A DNA stretch of 64,000 nt from Phyllobacterium zundukense (GTDB lineage: Bacteria > Pseudomonadota > Alphaproteobacteria > Rhizobiales > Rhizobiaceae), in contig NZ_CP017940.1 of the NCBI RefSeq assembly GCF_002764115.1, positions 248,001 to 312,000 of the forward strand. The letters run 5' to 3'. How positions within the stretch are numbered: position 1 is the first letter of the stretch; every line of letters begins with the position of its first letter. Positions 1 to 7,775 of the stretch are shown one piece after another. Below the pieces are notes generated by a model. That model searched no databases and was not told where the DNA came from. It was given only the letters and a program-made list of their open reading frames with translations. A program made the position numbers and the translations under genes.

Positions 1-104
1 ACGCAGTCGAAGTCGACCGCCAGCCGCCGGCGGATTATGCGGCGGCCTGGGTGGACAAGCACGGCGACCGTGTCAGCAACTGGTTGAAGGGGAGAGGCCA
101 ATGA
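1..104 (+). CDS. C-terminal end of a probable glycine betaine ABC transporter substrate-binding protein (partial)
   Basis: An open frame (first full codon at position 3) runs into the window and stops at 102-104. It encodes about 33 residues ending in A-A-W-V-D-K-H, then N-W-L-K-G. This acidic/aromatic ending with a W-L-K close to the terminus resembles the C-termini of OpuAC-type glycine betaine/proline binding proteins, which is the basis of the tentative name. The stop overlaps the start of the L,D-transpeptidase gene by four bases (ATGA), so the two are probably co-transcribed. Too little of the protein is visible for a firm family call. Confidence 0.45.
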   Translation, partial: AVEVDRQPPADYAAAWVDKHGDRVSNWLKGRGQ

Positions 105-793
105 AGCCGAAATCGAGTTTCCCTGACAACACGAAGCGAATTGCCGGATTGGCTCTGGCGGGACTGTTTGCAGTTTGCGTGGCCGGCATAGGCCTGGCGC
201 AGGTCCCGAAAACGCAGATCTACGACACGAAAACGCGCACGTGGACCGCCTATGACAGCAAGAAGGCCCGCAAATATTATGCGGCCAACGGGCAGGTACC
301 CGAGGCGTTCCGCAAGCAAATTGTGCCATTCCGGACGGCAGAAAAGCCCGGAACCATCATCATCGACGGCAATCAGCATTTTCTCTACCTCGTGAAGGGC
401 GGAGGCCAGGCGGTACGATATGGCATCGGCGTCGGCCGTGACGGTTTTGGCTGGGCCGGGATCGTGCGAGTTGGCCGCATAGCGGAATGGCCAACATGGA
501 CGCCGCCGGCCGAAATGGTGGCGCGTGATCCCAACGCCGTGAAATTCGCCGGCGGAATGCCGGGCGGTCCCGACAATCCACTCGGCGCGCGTGCGCTTTA
601 TCTCTACGAGGGCGACCAGGATACTATCTATCGCATTCACGGCACGCCCGAACCATGGTCGATCGGCCTCAACGTTTCGTCAGGCTGCATCAGGATGAAC
701 AATGACGACATTGTCGACCTTGCGTCGCAGATCCAGGTTGGAGCCAAGGTGATCGTGCTCATGCAGGGCGCATCACTCTACAAGGGTGTTTAA
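101..793 (+). CDS. L,D-transpeptidase (YkuD/ErfK family), secreted
   Basis: A 230-residue cell-wall enzyme with an N-terminal signal or anchor segment (about residues 14-33) and a YkuD domain over roughly residues 80-222. The catalytic signature is visible: His180 in H-G-T-P, then Ser-Ser-Gly-Cys196-Ile-Arg, the expected H-x(14-17)-[ST]-x-G-C-x-R pattern with Cys196 as nucleophile. The family makes 3-3 peptidoglycan crosslinks or attaches outer-membrane proteins to peptidoglycan in the periplasm. The start is preceded by a purine-rich AAGGGGAGAGG Shine-Dalgarno region. It overlaps the upstream partial gene by 4 bp and begins a run of envelope genes. Which linkage it forms cannot be told from sequence. 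Confidence 0.9.
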   Translation: MKPKSSFPDNTKRIAGLALAGLFAVCVAGIGLAQVPKTQIYDTKTRTWTAYDSKKARKYYAANGQVPEAFRKQIVPFRTAEKPGTIIIDGNQHFLYLVKGGGQAVRYGIGVGRDGFGWAGIVRVGRIAEWPTWTPPAEMVARDPNAVKFAGGMPGGPDNPLGARALYLYEGDQDTIYRIHGTPEPWSIGLNVSSGCIRMNNDDIVDLASQIQVGAKVIVLMQGASLYKGV

Positions 794-811
794 GCGCAAA
801 GTCAGGGGGAA

Positions 812-1138
812 ATGATGCTTTGCAAACCGGTGTGGAACTTGAAAACAATATTGCCCTTCGCATTGGCGGCAGGTTCGGTGGCCCTCGCGGGATGCCAATC
901 GAGCCCGACGCCCGAAAACATGACAAGAAATACGATGCAAACGGCACCAGCCGATCTGCAGCTGGCTTGTTCGAGCGCTGCAGCGACAAAGTTTGGCGGC
1001 GATCACGCATCGGCGCTTCCGGTGAGCTCAGCCGCCGTTGATGGCGGGAAGTACCAGATCATCCTTGAGGCCAAGGGCCAGCGTTCGACCTGCCTGATCG
1101 ATCAGGCAGGAACGGTGCTATCGCTGGAAAAAGTGTGA
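812..1138 (+). CDS. Small putative lipoprotein
   Basis: A 108-residue protein with a hydrophobic leader followed by the lipobox L-A-G-C (Cys28), so it should be lipidated and membrane-anchored. The mature part is short and hydrophilic, with two further cysteines (one in Q-L-A-C-S-S, one in S-T-C-L) that could form a disulphide. The middle and end resemble no family I can name. Two ATG codons in tandem (812 and 815) follow an AGGGGGAA ribosome site; either could start. It lies 18 bp after the L,D-transpeptidase gene, on the same strand, which suggests a shared envelope role. Function unknown. Confidence 0.7.
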   Translation: MMLCKPVWNLKTILPFALAAGSVALAGCQSSPTPENMTRNTMQTAPADLQLACSSAAATKFGGDHASALPVSSAAVDGGKYQIILEAKGQRSTCLIDQAGTVLSLEKV

Positions 1139-1216
1139 GGCAAGGGAAGCGACCAACGGAGGTTCTCCGGTAGAAGCACGTCGCTGGGAAGCGGAATTTT
1201 TTGAGGAGACGCTGAA

Positions 1217-2635
1217 ATGTCATTGCACCAGAAGACGATTGCCGTCGTGGCTTCGGCTGCGCTGCTGATGTGCGGGCCCGGAATGCAGGCATGGACACAA
1301 ACGCAGACTGCGCCTGCTGCAACGGCACCGGCAGCCCCCGCGCCAGCAGCACCGGCGCCGACTCTGCTGACTGCGGCAGAGCTTGAAACGCTGACCGCGC
1401 GCATCGCGCTTTACCCCGACGATCTTGTGGCGCTCGTGCTTTCCGCCGCGCTCAATCCTTTGCAGATCGTCCAGGCAGCGCGGTTCCTGGATCAGGCAAA
1501 AGCCAAGCCTGATGCGAAACCCGATCCATCATGGGACGGAAGCGTCATATCGCTTCTCAACTATCCAACAGTTCTAACAATGATGAACGACGATCTCGAC
1601 TGGACGGAACAGTTGGGCGAGGCAGTCGTCAATCAGCAAAAAGACGTGCTTGTGGCGATACAGGAACTACGTGACAAGGCAGTGGACAATGATGTCATCA
1701 AATCGGATGACAAGGTTGTTGTAGAGACAGTGGACAACAACGTCGTCATTCGTCCCGCCAAGAAGGAAGTGACGTACGTTCCGACATATGACCCCGTCAT
1801 CCTGACCAGCCCGACTTATGTGGCGACGTCGCCGATCGTGTATGGCGATCCTTATCCTTCATACTATTACCCCTATGCGCCCTATTGGTCGGGTTTTATC
1901 ACCGGCGCGGTCTTTGGCGCGGCTATCGACTGGGACAACTGGCACTCATGGGGGGGCGACGACGTCGACATCGACATCGGTGAAATCAATCGCAATGACT
2001 TCCACTTTGACAAGAACAATATCAACAACCTCAATTTCGATGGCAGTAAATTCAATTTCGACCGGGATTCCATCACGAACAACATTCGCGAGAACAGGGG
2101 AAACCGGCTCGATTTGAAGAGCGACGGCCAGTTCGGCAATCTTGGCGGGCTTGCGGGGGCAGGTCTCGCGGGTGCCGCTGGCGCCGCCGTAGGAACAAGA
2201 ATCCAGAGCAGCGACGTACGCCGCGATGTGCAGAACCAACTGAGGCAAAGGGACGGCGGCAATCGTCCTGGCCAAGGTGCGAATCGTCCAGGCAATCGCG
2301 ATATCGGGCAAGGAGCAGCGGCGGGCAACCGCAACATCGGACAAGGCGCAGGAGTCAACCGGCCTAACCGGGACAGACCCAATGCCAAGCGACCGGACCG
2401 GCCGCGTCAAAAGCCGGCCGGCCGCGTCGATAACCGCCCGAGGCAGCCAAGTGCCTTGGGCAATTATGGTTCCGGACGCGATACCCGCGCCTCGTCGCGG
2501 CGCGGTAATGCCAGCCTGGGTGGCGGAGGGCGTGCCAGAGTCCAGGGCGGTGGCGGCGGTGCCAGGTTCCAGGGCGGCGGCGGAGGCAGAGGCGGCGGAG
2601 GTAGAGGCGGCGGAGGCCGGGGAGGCCGTCGCTGA
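1217..2635 (+). CDS. DUF3300 domain-containing secreted protein with Gly/Arg-rich tail
   Basis: A 472-residue protein with a signal peptide, an Ala/Pro linker, then the DUF3300 domain (about residues 50-240), recognised by its start L-T-A-A-E-L followed by R-I-A-L-Y-P-D-D-L-V and N-P-L-Q-I-V. The middle is rich in Asn/Asp/Phe (residues 240-290). The C-terminal 130 residues are low-complexity: Asn-Arg-Gly-Gln repeats, then runs of G-G-G-G-R. GAGGAGA precedes the ATG at 1217. The next gene encodes DUF2950, a pairing I recall from other proteobacteria. The molecular function of DUF3300 is not established; the basic tail could bind nucleic acid or anionic polymer (inference). Confidence 0.85.
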   Translation: MSLHQKTIAVVASAALLMCGPGMQAWTQTQTAPAATAPAAPAPAAPAPTLLTAAELETLTARIALYPDDLVALVLSAALNPLQIVQAARFLDQAKAKPDAKPDPSWDGSVISLLNYPTVLTMMNDDLDWTEQLGEAVVNQQKDVLVAIQELRDKAVDNDVIKSDDKVVVETVDNNVVIRPAKKEVTYVPTYDPVILTSPTYVATSPIVYGDPYPSYYYPYAPYWSGFITGAVFGAAIDWDNWHSWGGDDVDIDIGEINRNDFHFDKNNINNLNFDGSKFNFDRDSITNNIRENRGNRLDLKSDGQFGNLGGLAGAGLAGAAGAAVGTRIQSSDVRRDVQNQLRQRDGGNRPGQGANRPGNRDIGQGAAAGNRNIGQGAGVNRPNRDRPNAKRPDRPRQKPAGRVDNRPRQPSALGNYGSGRDTRASSRRGNASLGGGGRARVQGGGGGARFQGGGGGRGGGGRGGGGRGGRR

Positions 2636-2678
2636 CCAATCAGATGCCACCACCATTCCTTGTGAAGGGATTTCGAAT

Positions 2679-3608
2679 ATGTACCGCTCAATTTTGAAAA
2701 TACTTCTCGCTTCCGCATTTCTTTCGATCGCGGCATCGTCTCTCTCGCTTGCGGCGGAGCCTTCGCTTCAGCGTTTTATTGGCGCAAAGTCCGAAACCTT
2801 CAAGGAACCGGCGGAGGCATTGGAGGCTCTGAAGAAGGATCTCGGCGCGAAGGATGTCGGCGGTCTGGCCAAGATCCTTGGCCTGAACGCCGAAGCTGCG
2901 AAGAAGTCCGACGACTTCGACGACCGGCTGGCCGACCTCCAGAAGGCTTCCGGGGAGCGCGCCGAACTGAAAGACAGGGAAGATGGCAGCAAGGAAATCA
3001 TTCTCGGCAATCTTGCCTGGCCATTCCCGTTTCCCCTGGTCAAGAACGACGCTGGCTGGCAGTTTGATACGCAAAAAGGGCTAGAGGAGATTTTGGCGCG
3101 GCGGATCGGCGAGAACGAAAACGAGGCAATGCGGACATGCCGCAACTACGTCCTCGCTCAAACTGCCTATGCGCAGGACGATCACGATGGTGATGATGTC
3201 CTCGAATTCGCGCAGAAGACCGTCAGTGGCGAAGGAAAACAGGAAGGTCTCTACTGGAAATCAGCCGATGGTGAGGAAAGCCCTGCCGGCAGTTTCGGAG
3301 ACGACGCCAAGATCGAAGCTGCCGCGACGTCAGACCGCGGCTATTTCGGTTACCGCTACCGCATCCTCAGAGCCCAGGGCAGCAATATCGCCGGCGGCAA
3401 ATATGATTTCGTCATCAACGGCAACATGATCGCAGGACACGCGCTGATCGCCTGGCCGGCGATATATGGCGAGACCGGCATCAAGACATTCGTCGTCAGT
3501 CATCATGGTACTGTGTATGAAAAAGATTTGGGACCAGGTACCGACAAGACGGTTAAGCAGATAAGGTCGTTCAATCCGGACCAGTCGTGGGAGCCTGTCG
3601 AGGATTGA
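2679..3608 (+). CDS. DUF2950 domain-containing periplasmic protein
   Basis: The 309-residue product starts at the ATG at 2679, where a signal peptide begins (M-Y-R-S-I-L, hydrophobic core, A-A cleavage region near residue 26). The frame is open for 400 bases further upstream but that part lies inside the DUF3300 gene and encodes no signal peptide. The body matches DUF2950 as I know it: N-terminal R-F-I-G-A-K, central Y-W-K-S, and C-terminal F-V-V-S-H-H-G-T-V-Y-E-K-D-L-G. It sits 43 bp after the DUF3300 gene. The biochemical role is unknown; a cell-envelope role is inferred from export and neighbours. Confidence 0.85.
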   Translation: MYRSILKILLASAFLSIAASSLSLAAEPSLQRFIGAKSETFKEPAEALEALKKDLGAKDVGGLAKILGLNAEAAKKSDDFDDRLADLQKASGERAELKDREDGSKEIILGNLAWPFPFPLVKNDAGWQFDTQKGLEEILARRIGENENEAMRTCRNYVLAQTAYAQDDHDGDDVLEFAQKTVSGEGKQEGLYWKSADGEESPAGSFGDDAKIEAAATSDRGYFGYRYRILRAQGSNIAGGKYDFVINGNMIAGHALIAWPAIYGETGIKTFVVSHHGTVYEKDLGPGTDKTVKQIRSFNPDQSWEPVED

Positions 3609-3637
3609 TTGCGACAATCAAAATTGGGGGAACAGCC

Positions 3638-4426
3638 ATGAAACACTCTATTGCCTTTGCATCAGTGCTGGCAGTTGGCCTTTTGGCCGCAAGCGCGGGC
3701 CAGGCTGCCGACATCGCTTCGCCGATGGCGCCTGAACTCAAGCAGACCGAGAGGGAGGGATGGACCTTTGCCGTCAGTCCTTACTTCTGGGCGGCGGGCA
3801 TGTCTGGTGATACCGGCCTGTTCGGTTTGCCGACAGTGCATACCGATATGGACTTTGCCGATATCCTGGATGATCTTGACTTCGGCGCCATGGCGATTGG
3901 CGAGGCCCGTTATGACCGCTACAGCATTTTTGCCGACATCATGTACTCGAAGATTTCGAGCGGCTCAGGTACGCCAAGGGGGATCGTTGCCGACCACGTC
4001 GACGTTTCGACGGAGACATTTGCCGGCTTGATCGGCGCCGGCTATGCGGTACTGCAGGACGACAGGGGCCATCTCGATCTCGTTGCAGGCGCGAGGGTCT
4101 GGCATTCCAGCACCAACATTTCGTTCAGCGGCGGCATCCTTGACGGCGTCAGCCGGAGTGATAGTGCCACCTGGGTCGACGGTCTGGCGGGCGTGCGAGC
4201 CAAATATTCCATTACCGACAAAGTGTATTTTACAGGCTGGGGGCTGGTTGGCGGTGGCGGAGCCAACGTCGACTGGGATGTCGCAGGCGGCATCGGCTAC
4301 AGTTTCAACGACAAGGTCTCCGCCGTTGTGGGCTACCGGGCGCTTGGTGTCGACTATAGCAGTGACGGTTTCGTCATGGACATCGTTGAACAGGGCCCGA
4401 TCTTCGGCGTCGTCATGCATTTCTGA
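3638..4426 (+). CDS. Putative outer-membrane beta-barrel protein
   Basis: A 262-residue protein with a cleavable signal peptide (M-K-H-S-I ... A-G-Q-A-A-D) and a mature part of alternating hydrophobic/polar strands, with aromatic residues such as S-P-Y-F-W-A-A and Y-R-A-L-G-V, ending in V-V-M-H-F. A terminal Phe is typical of proteins inserted by the Bam complex. The start at 3638 is chosen because the signal peptide begins there and GGGGGAAC precedes it; an upstream in-frame start at 3587 overlaps the DUF2950 gene. It closes a same-strand run of envelope genes. Channel, sensor or adhesin roles cannot be separated. Confidence 0.75.
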   Translation: MKHSIAFASVLAVGLLAASAGQAADIASPMAPELKQTEREGWTFAVSPYFWAAGMSGDTGLFGLPTVHTDMDFADILDDLDFGAMAIGEARYDRYSIFADIMYSKISSGSGTPRGIVADHVDVSTETFAGLIGAGYAVLQDDRGHLDLVAGARVWHSSTNISFSGGILDGVSRSDSATWVDGLAGVRAKYSITDKVYFTGWGLVGGGGANVDWDVAGGIGYSFNDKVSAVVGYRALGVDYSSDGFVMDIVEQGPIFGVVMHF

Positions 4427-4449
4427 CGAGCCGATCAAGCTGGACAAAC

Positions 4450-4482
4450 CGGCCCCGGAGGGAACATCAAACGACGGGGCCG
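4450..4482. terminator. Inverted repeat between convergent genes, possible bidirectional terminator
   Basis: Arms CGGCCCCG (4450-4457) and CGGGGCCG (4475-4482) are perfectly complementary over 8 bp with a 17-base loop. It lies between the convergent stops at 4426 and 4490. There is no clear T-tract on either side, so intrinsic termination is uncertain. Confidence 0.35.
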
Positions 4483-4489
4483 TCGATAC

Positions 4490-4906
4490 TCACATGTCAC
4501 ACTTGTGATAGGTGATATACATGTTGTCGCCAAACGGGTCGAACCGTTGGAACGTCTTGCTATCGACGATCTTGAAGGTAACCGTCTGGCTGTTCTCCAC
4601 CATTGAATCGACGCAATTCAGGTTCGCGGAAAGGCGGTCTTTCTGCTTGCGGACACTCTGGGTGGTACATGTTGCGTTCGCCCCGGCAATCCGGCTTCCG
4701 GTGACAAGCAATCCTGTCGATGTCGATGCTGTCCGGTCCTTGAACTCGATCGTCTTGCCGACCTTCTTGAACGTGTCCGCACATTCCGTGCCGTCCATCG
4801 TCCAGGCGCCCTGCAGTTCCTTGATGGATGCCGCCATGGCGTCAGTGGTCACGCAAAAGCCAATCACTGCGCCTGCCATTATGATTTTGTCGAATTTGCT
4901 TTTCAT
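4490..4906 (-). CDS. Hypothetical secreted protein
   Basis: A 138-residue product starting at the ATG whose complement lies at 4904-4906, preceded by a CTCGGAG ribosome site. The first 26 residues form a signal peptide (M-K-S-K-F ... A-M-A-A). The mature protein begins with K-E-L-Q-G-A-W-T-M-D-G-T-E-C and has four cysteines (in T-E-C, A-T-C, L-N-C and H-K-C), likely paired as disulphides in the periplasm. The L-x-G-x-W start is reminiscent of small lipocalin-like or lysozyme-inhibitor-like periplasmic proteins, but I cannot assign a family. It is transcribed against the upstream envelope genes. A longer frame to 5338 is not supported. Confidence 0.65.
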   Translation of the reverse strand: MKSKFDKIIMAGAVIGFCVTTDAMAASIKELQGAWTMDGTECADTFKKVGKTIEFKDRTASTSTGLLVTGSRIAGANATCTTQSVRKQKDRLSANLNCVDSMVENSQTVTFKIVDSKTFQRFDPFGDNMYITYHKCDM

Positions 4907-5201
4907 CACCAAACTCCGAGATAGGTTCCACGGCGGCAACGATACGCAATGGTTCTGGTTCCGGAAATGGAGCGGCCGCGAATATACGGCTACGCAGCGA
5001 GACGCTGCCCTTGGAACCACAAATTGCCCAACTGATTTATTATAGGGGCGGGTCCAAGCGAATCCGATTCGTGATAGGGATCCAGTGTCCACGAAGTTTT
5101 TGCGCGTGCCGATAGGGGCCTTTACCGGGCGAAGCTCGAAGGACGAAACCGCATCAGCGTCATCTGGCCGTGGCTCGTGAAGGCTACGGCAGTCGTTATT
5201 G

Positions 5202-5777
5202 TTACCGTTCGCCGGGGGCGCCGAAAATGGCAGCTGTTGCCCAGGCCCGCTCAAGCCGGTCGAGGGTTTCGAATGCGACTTCCATGTTGCGCATATTTTC
5301 GGGATCGCCGGCAACAAGACGATGATACTTCGCCGCAACCTCCGTCAGGTCGCTGCAGAGTTGGCGTGCCTTTTCGGACAGGCGAATGCGTGCGGTTCTC
5401 CTGTCGCGCGCCAAAGGGATGCGTTCAATATATCCACATTCGCCAAGCTGCTTGAGATAGTAGGATAGATTGGTGCCGCCATAGGGGCCGCGATCCATCA
5501 GCTGGCCGACCGAAAGCTCGTCATTGCCGATAGTCAGCAAAAGCATGGCGTGGGCAGGGCCAATTTCCTGCACGCCGCGCCGGGTCATTTCAGCCTGCAG
5601 AAATGACGCAAAACGCCGGTTTGCACGCTCCAGCGTTCTCGCCAGTTCGAAGTGGGTGACGACGGTGGTATGGGTACTGGTTCGCCCGCCTGGCCTGACA
5701 CTCACAGCATTTGTATCACCCGACGGGAGTGTTGCCGTGTCGGTATCGACGATGTGTTGCAGCAATTTCGATATCAT
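5202..5777 (-). CDS. MarR-family winged-helix regulator, LdtR-like
   Basis: A 191-residue protein with a winged-helix domain at about residues 55-160: helix residues around G-P-A-H-A-M-L-L-L-T, the recognition region G-G-T-N-L-S-Y-Y-L-K-Q-L and the wing L-A-R-D-R-R-T-A-R-I-R-L. The start at 5777 has AGGAG six bases upstream; an in-frame start at 5861 lacks this. The N-terminal part (T-D-T-A-T-L-P-S-G, then R-T-S-T-H) resembles the rhizobial regulator LdtR, which controls an L,D-transpeptidase and osmotic tolerance in Sinorhizobium and Liberibacter. That link is from memory, but an L,D-transpeptidase gene lies 5 kb away at 101-793. The promoter region has two palindromes. Confidence 0.7.
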   Translation of the reverse strand: MISKLLQHIVDTDTATLPSGDTNAVSVRPGGRTSTHTTVVTHFELARTLERANRRFASFLQAEMTRRGVQEIGPAHAMLLLTIGNDELSVGQLMDRGPYGGTNLSYYLKQLGECGYIERIPLARDRRTARIRLSEKARQLCSDLTEVAAKYHRLVAGDPENMRNMEVAFETLDRLERAWATAAIFGAPGER

Positions 5778-5820
5778 CAAGCGCTCCTGGAATAAGGCCA
5801 AACATCCTGCCGCAAAACAC

Positions 5821-5874
5821 TTCGCACGTGCGAATAGATTATTACGCACTGCACAATACAATATTTCTATTGTA
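5821..5874. promoter_or_regulatory. Two palindromes upstream of the MarR-type gene (candidate operators)
   Basis: TTCGCACGTGCGAA at 5821-5834 is a perfect 14-bp palindrome. A second, TACAATA-TTTC-TATTGTA, lies at 5857-5874 (7-bp arms, 4-base spacer). Both lie in the divergent intergenic region between the MarR-type gene (start 5777) and the small gene starting at 5960, so they could serve either promoter. MarR dimers usually bind such symmetrical AT-rich sites and autoregulate; binding itself is inferred. Confidence 0.45.
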
Positions 5875-5959
5875 AGTTGAAGACCCTATTTAAGCAGAAA
5901 GGATTAGTTGAAGTCTGTCCGGTCCTCTGCGAGTCTTGAAGGGGAGGGAGAAAAAACGG

Positions 5960-6247
5960 GTGGCGAACTGGTTGGAGGTTCTGCGCGAAAAGAACGAATT
6001 GGCGGTGATGTTGGGAAAGAAGATTCCGCACATGCTCACGCATGAACCATTGACGCTAGACCAGGCGACAGAGCTCTACACATTTCTCGAAAACCATGCG
6101 CAGAGCATGGAAGAAATCCTCGAAAAGATGGAACTGGATGATCTGCCGGAGTCCTATTATCAGGTCGCCGAGGATCTCGACAACATATTCAATAATCTTG
6201 CAGCTGCCGCGGCGGAAAAACTTGCCGAAATGAGAAGCAGCGAATAG
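5960..6247 (+). CDS. Small acidic alpha-helical hypothetical protein
   Basis: A 95-residue protein predicted to start at GTG 5960, nine bases after AGGGAG; the next in-frame start upstream, TTG 5936, would put the ribosome site inside the gene. The sequence (N-W-L-E-V-L-R-E-K-N ... E-K-L-A-E-M) is rich in Glu, Leu and Lys, without signal peptide or membrane segment, and probably forms a cytoplasmic helical bundle or coiled coil. It is transcribed divergently from the MarR-type regulator. I recognise no family. Confidence 0.6.
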   Translation: MANWLEVLREKNELAVMLGKKIPHMLTHEPLTLDQATELYTFLENHAQSMEEILEKMELDDLPESYYQVAEDLDNIFNNLAAAAAEKLAEMRSSE

Positions 6248-6319
6248 TCGGGGGCCGGATCGAGCCCCTTGCATGAAATAATGATCAATGCTGGACTGAT
6301 ACCCGGAGGTTGATCACCC

Positions 6320-6820
6320 ATGTCCCAAGATTCCCAAAATTCAAATGAGCTCGTTGGCGGTTGTGCCTGCGGCCATGTGCGTTATCGCCTGGAAACTGCG
6401 CCCATTGTCGTTCACGGTTGCCACTGCCGCTATTGTCAACGCATGACCGGTTCGGCATTCGCGGTCAATGCGATGATCGAAGCGGACCGCCTCACGCTGA
6501 TCGGCGACGGTGAGCCTCAGGGGGTTCAAACGCCGTCCGCCTTCCCCGCGGGTCAGATAATTTACCGGTGCCCGCGCTGTTTCGTGGCGCTGTGGAGCAA
6601 TCATTCACTGCTCGGCGAGGCAGTTCCGATTGTCTGTGTCGGCACGCTTGATGACGCCAGCCAGCTGCCGCCTGACGTTCATTGTTTTACTGCGACAAAG
6701 CACGCCTGGATTGCGTTGCCCGACGGTATTCCCGCCTACGAGGGCGACTACGATTCGGAATTGGTCTGGCGTCCCGAGGCGAGAACCCGTCTCGAAACGG
6801 CATTGCGGGGCGGGTCATGA
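6320..6820 (+). CDS. GFA/CENP-V domain zinc protein
   Basis: A 166-residue protein with the zinc-binding pattern of the glutathione-dependent formaldehyde-activating (Gfa/CENP-V) fold: G-G-C-A-C-G near residue 15, C-H-C-R-Y-C-Q near residue 36 and C-P-R-C near residue 81, giving the usual two zinc sites. Members bind glutathione or small thiol adducts, but most paralogues have unknown substrates, so a formaldehyde role is not assured. GGAGG precedes ATG 6320. Its stop overlaps the start of the aldo/keto reductase gene (ATGA), indicating translational coupling and a shared redox or aldehyde task. Confidence 0.85.
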   Translation: MSQDSQNSNELVGGCACGHVRYRLETAPIVVHGCHCRYCQRMTGSAFAVNAMIEADRLTLIGDGEPQGVQTPSAFPAGQIIYRCPRCFVALWSNHSLLGEAVPIVCVGTLDDASQLPPDVHCFTATKHAWIALPDGIPAYEGDYDSELVWRPEARTRLETALRGGS

Positions 6821-7668
6821 TGAACCACGCAGAAATGAGATCAACAGCGCTCCCTTCCGGTGACATGGTTCCTGTGCTTGGCCAGGGCACCTGGTACATG
6901 GGCGAGAACGGGCATCAGTTTCAGCACGAGGTGGATGCACTGCGCTTTGGTCTCGATCTTGGCATGACCCTGATCGATACGGCGGAAATGTATGCAAATG
7001 GTGGTGCAGAGGAAGTGGTTGCGGAAGCGATCAGCGGGCGCCGCGACGGGGTCTTCCTGGTAAGCAAGGTCCTGCCATCCAACGCATCACGAAGAGGTAC
7101 CCTGCTTGCCTGCGAGCGCAGCCTGAAGCGCTTGAAGTGCGAGACAATCGATCTCTATCTCCTGCATTGGCGTGGTGGATATCCGCTTGAAGATACAGTC
7201 GCGGCTTTCGAAGACCTGATCCGGGACGGGAAAATCCGGTACTGGGGTGTCAGCAATTTCGATACCGGCGATCTGGAAGAACTGGAATGCATCGACGGCG
7301 GAGAGGCTGTGGCAACCAATCAGGTTCTCTATAATCTGACCCGACGCGGCGTGGAATATGACCTAATGCCATGGTGCCGGTCGCGAAAAATTCCGATCAT
7401 GGCCTATTCGCCGATCGAGCAGGGCCGCATGCTCGACCACCCGTCACTTGCACAGGTCGCAAAAGATACCGGGGCCACACCGGCAGCCGTGGCTCTGGCG
7501 TTTGTCCTCAGGCATGATGGCGTCATAGCCATTCCAAAATCGAGTACGACGACACACATCCGGCAAAATCGCAGCGCGCTCGATCTGCGCCTGACTGCTG
7601 AGCACCTTGCCATTCTCGAAAAGGCTTTTCCCCCGCCAAGGCGGAAGCAGTCGCTTGAGATGCTGTAA
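6817..7668 (+). CDS. Aldo/keto reductase
   Basis: A 283-residue NADPH-dependent oxidoreductase of the AKR superfamily. The catalytic tetrad is visible: Asp and Tyr in L-I-D-T-A-E-M-Y, Lys in F-L-V-S-K-V and His in L-L-H-W. The C-terminal I-P-K-S-S-T fits the cofactor-phosphate binding segment. The N-terminus M-N-H-A-E then L-P-S-G-D-M-V-P-V-L-G-Q-G-T-W is typical. The start at 6817 overlaps the GFA gene stop; an in-frame start at 6682 would lie deep in that gene. It reduces an aldehyde or ketone; the substrate is unknown. Confidence 0.9.
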   Translation: MMNHAEMRSTALPSGDMVPVLGQGTWYMGENGHQFQHEVDALRFGLDLGMTLIDTAEMYANGGAEEVVAEAISGRRDGVFLVSKVLPSNASRRGTLLACERSLKRLKCETIDLYLLHWRGGYPLEDTVAAFEDLIRDGKIRYWGVSNFDTGDLEELECIDGGEAVATNQVLYNLTRRGVEYDLMPWCRSRKIPIMAYSPIEQGRMLDHPSLAQVAKDTGATPAAVALAFVLRHDGVIAIPKSSTTTHIRQNRSALDLRLTAEHLAILEKAFPPPRRKQSLEML

Positions 7669-7693
7669 TCAATTCCTCACCGCGTGATCGCGT

Positions 7694-7729
7694 TCAAGGA
7701 GAAATGCACATTCGCGCATTTCTCCTTGA
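7694..7729. terminator. 14-bp perfect hairpin between convergent genes
   Basis: TCAAGGAGAAATGC (7694-7707) and GCATTTCTCCTTGA (7716-7729) are perfect complements around an 8-base loop. It separates the convergent stops of the aldo/keto reductase (7668) and SDR (7776) genes, so it probably ends transcription from both sides. No long T-run follows, so it could also be a dispersed rhizobial repeat. Confidence 0.5.
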
Positions 7730-7775
7730 GGTTTCACGTAATCGATGCCGTGTCTGATGCTTCCTGAAGCAGCGG

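Noticed and set aside
35..640. 201-codon open frame on the minus strand
   Set aside because: Antisense to the L,D-transpeptidase gene, which has a catalytic motif, signal peptide and ribosome site. The antisense product shows no recognisable family.
2450..2632. Short GGC-rich repeats resembling a repeat array
   Set aside because: They encode the Gly/Arg-rich tail of the DUF3300 protein, with irregular units and no spacers, so this is not CRISPR.
2277..2678. N-terminal extension of the DUF2950 frame
   Set aside because: Lies inside the DUF3300 gene in another frame; the signal peptide at 2679 marks the true start.
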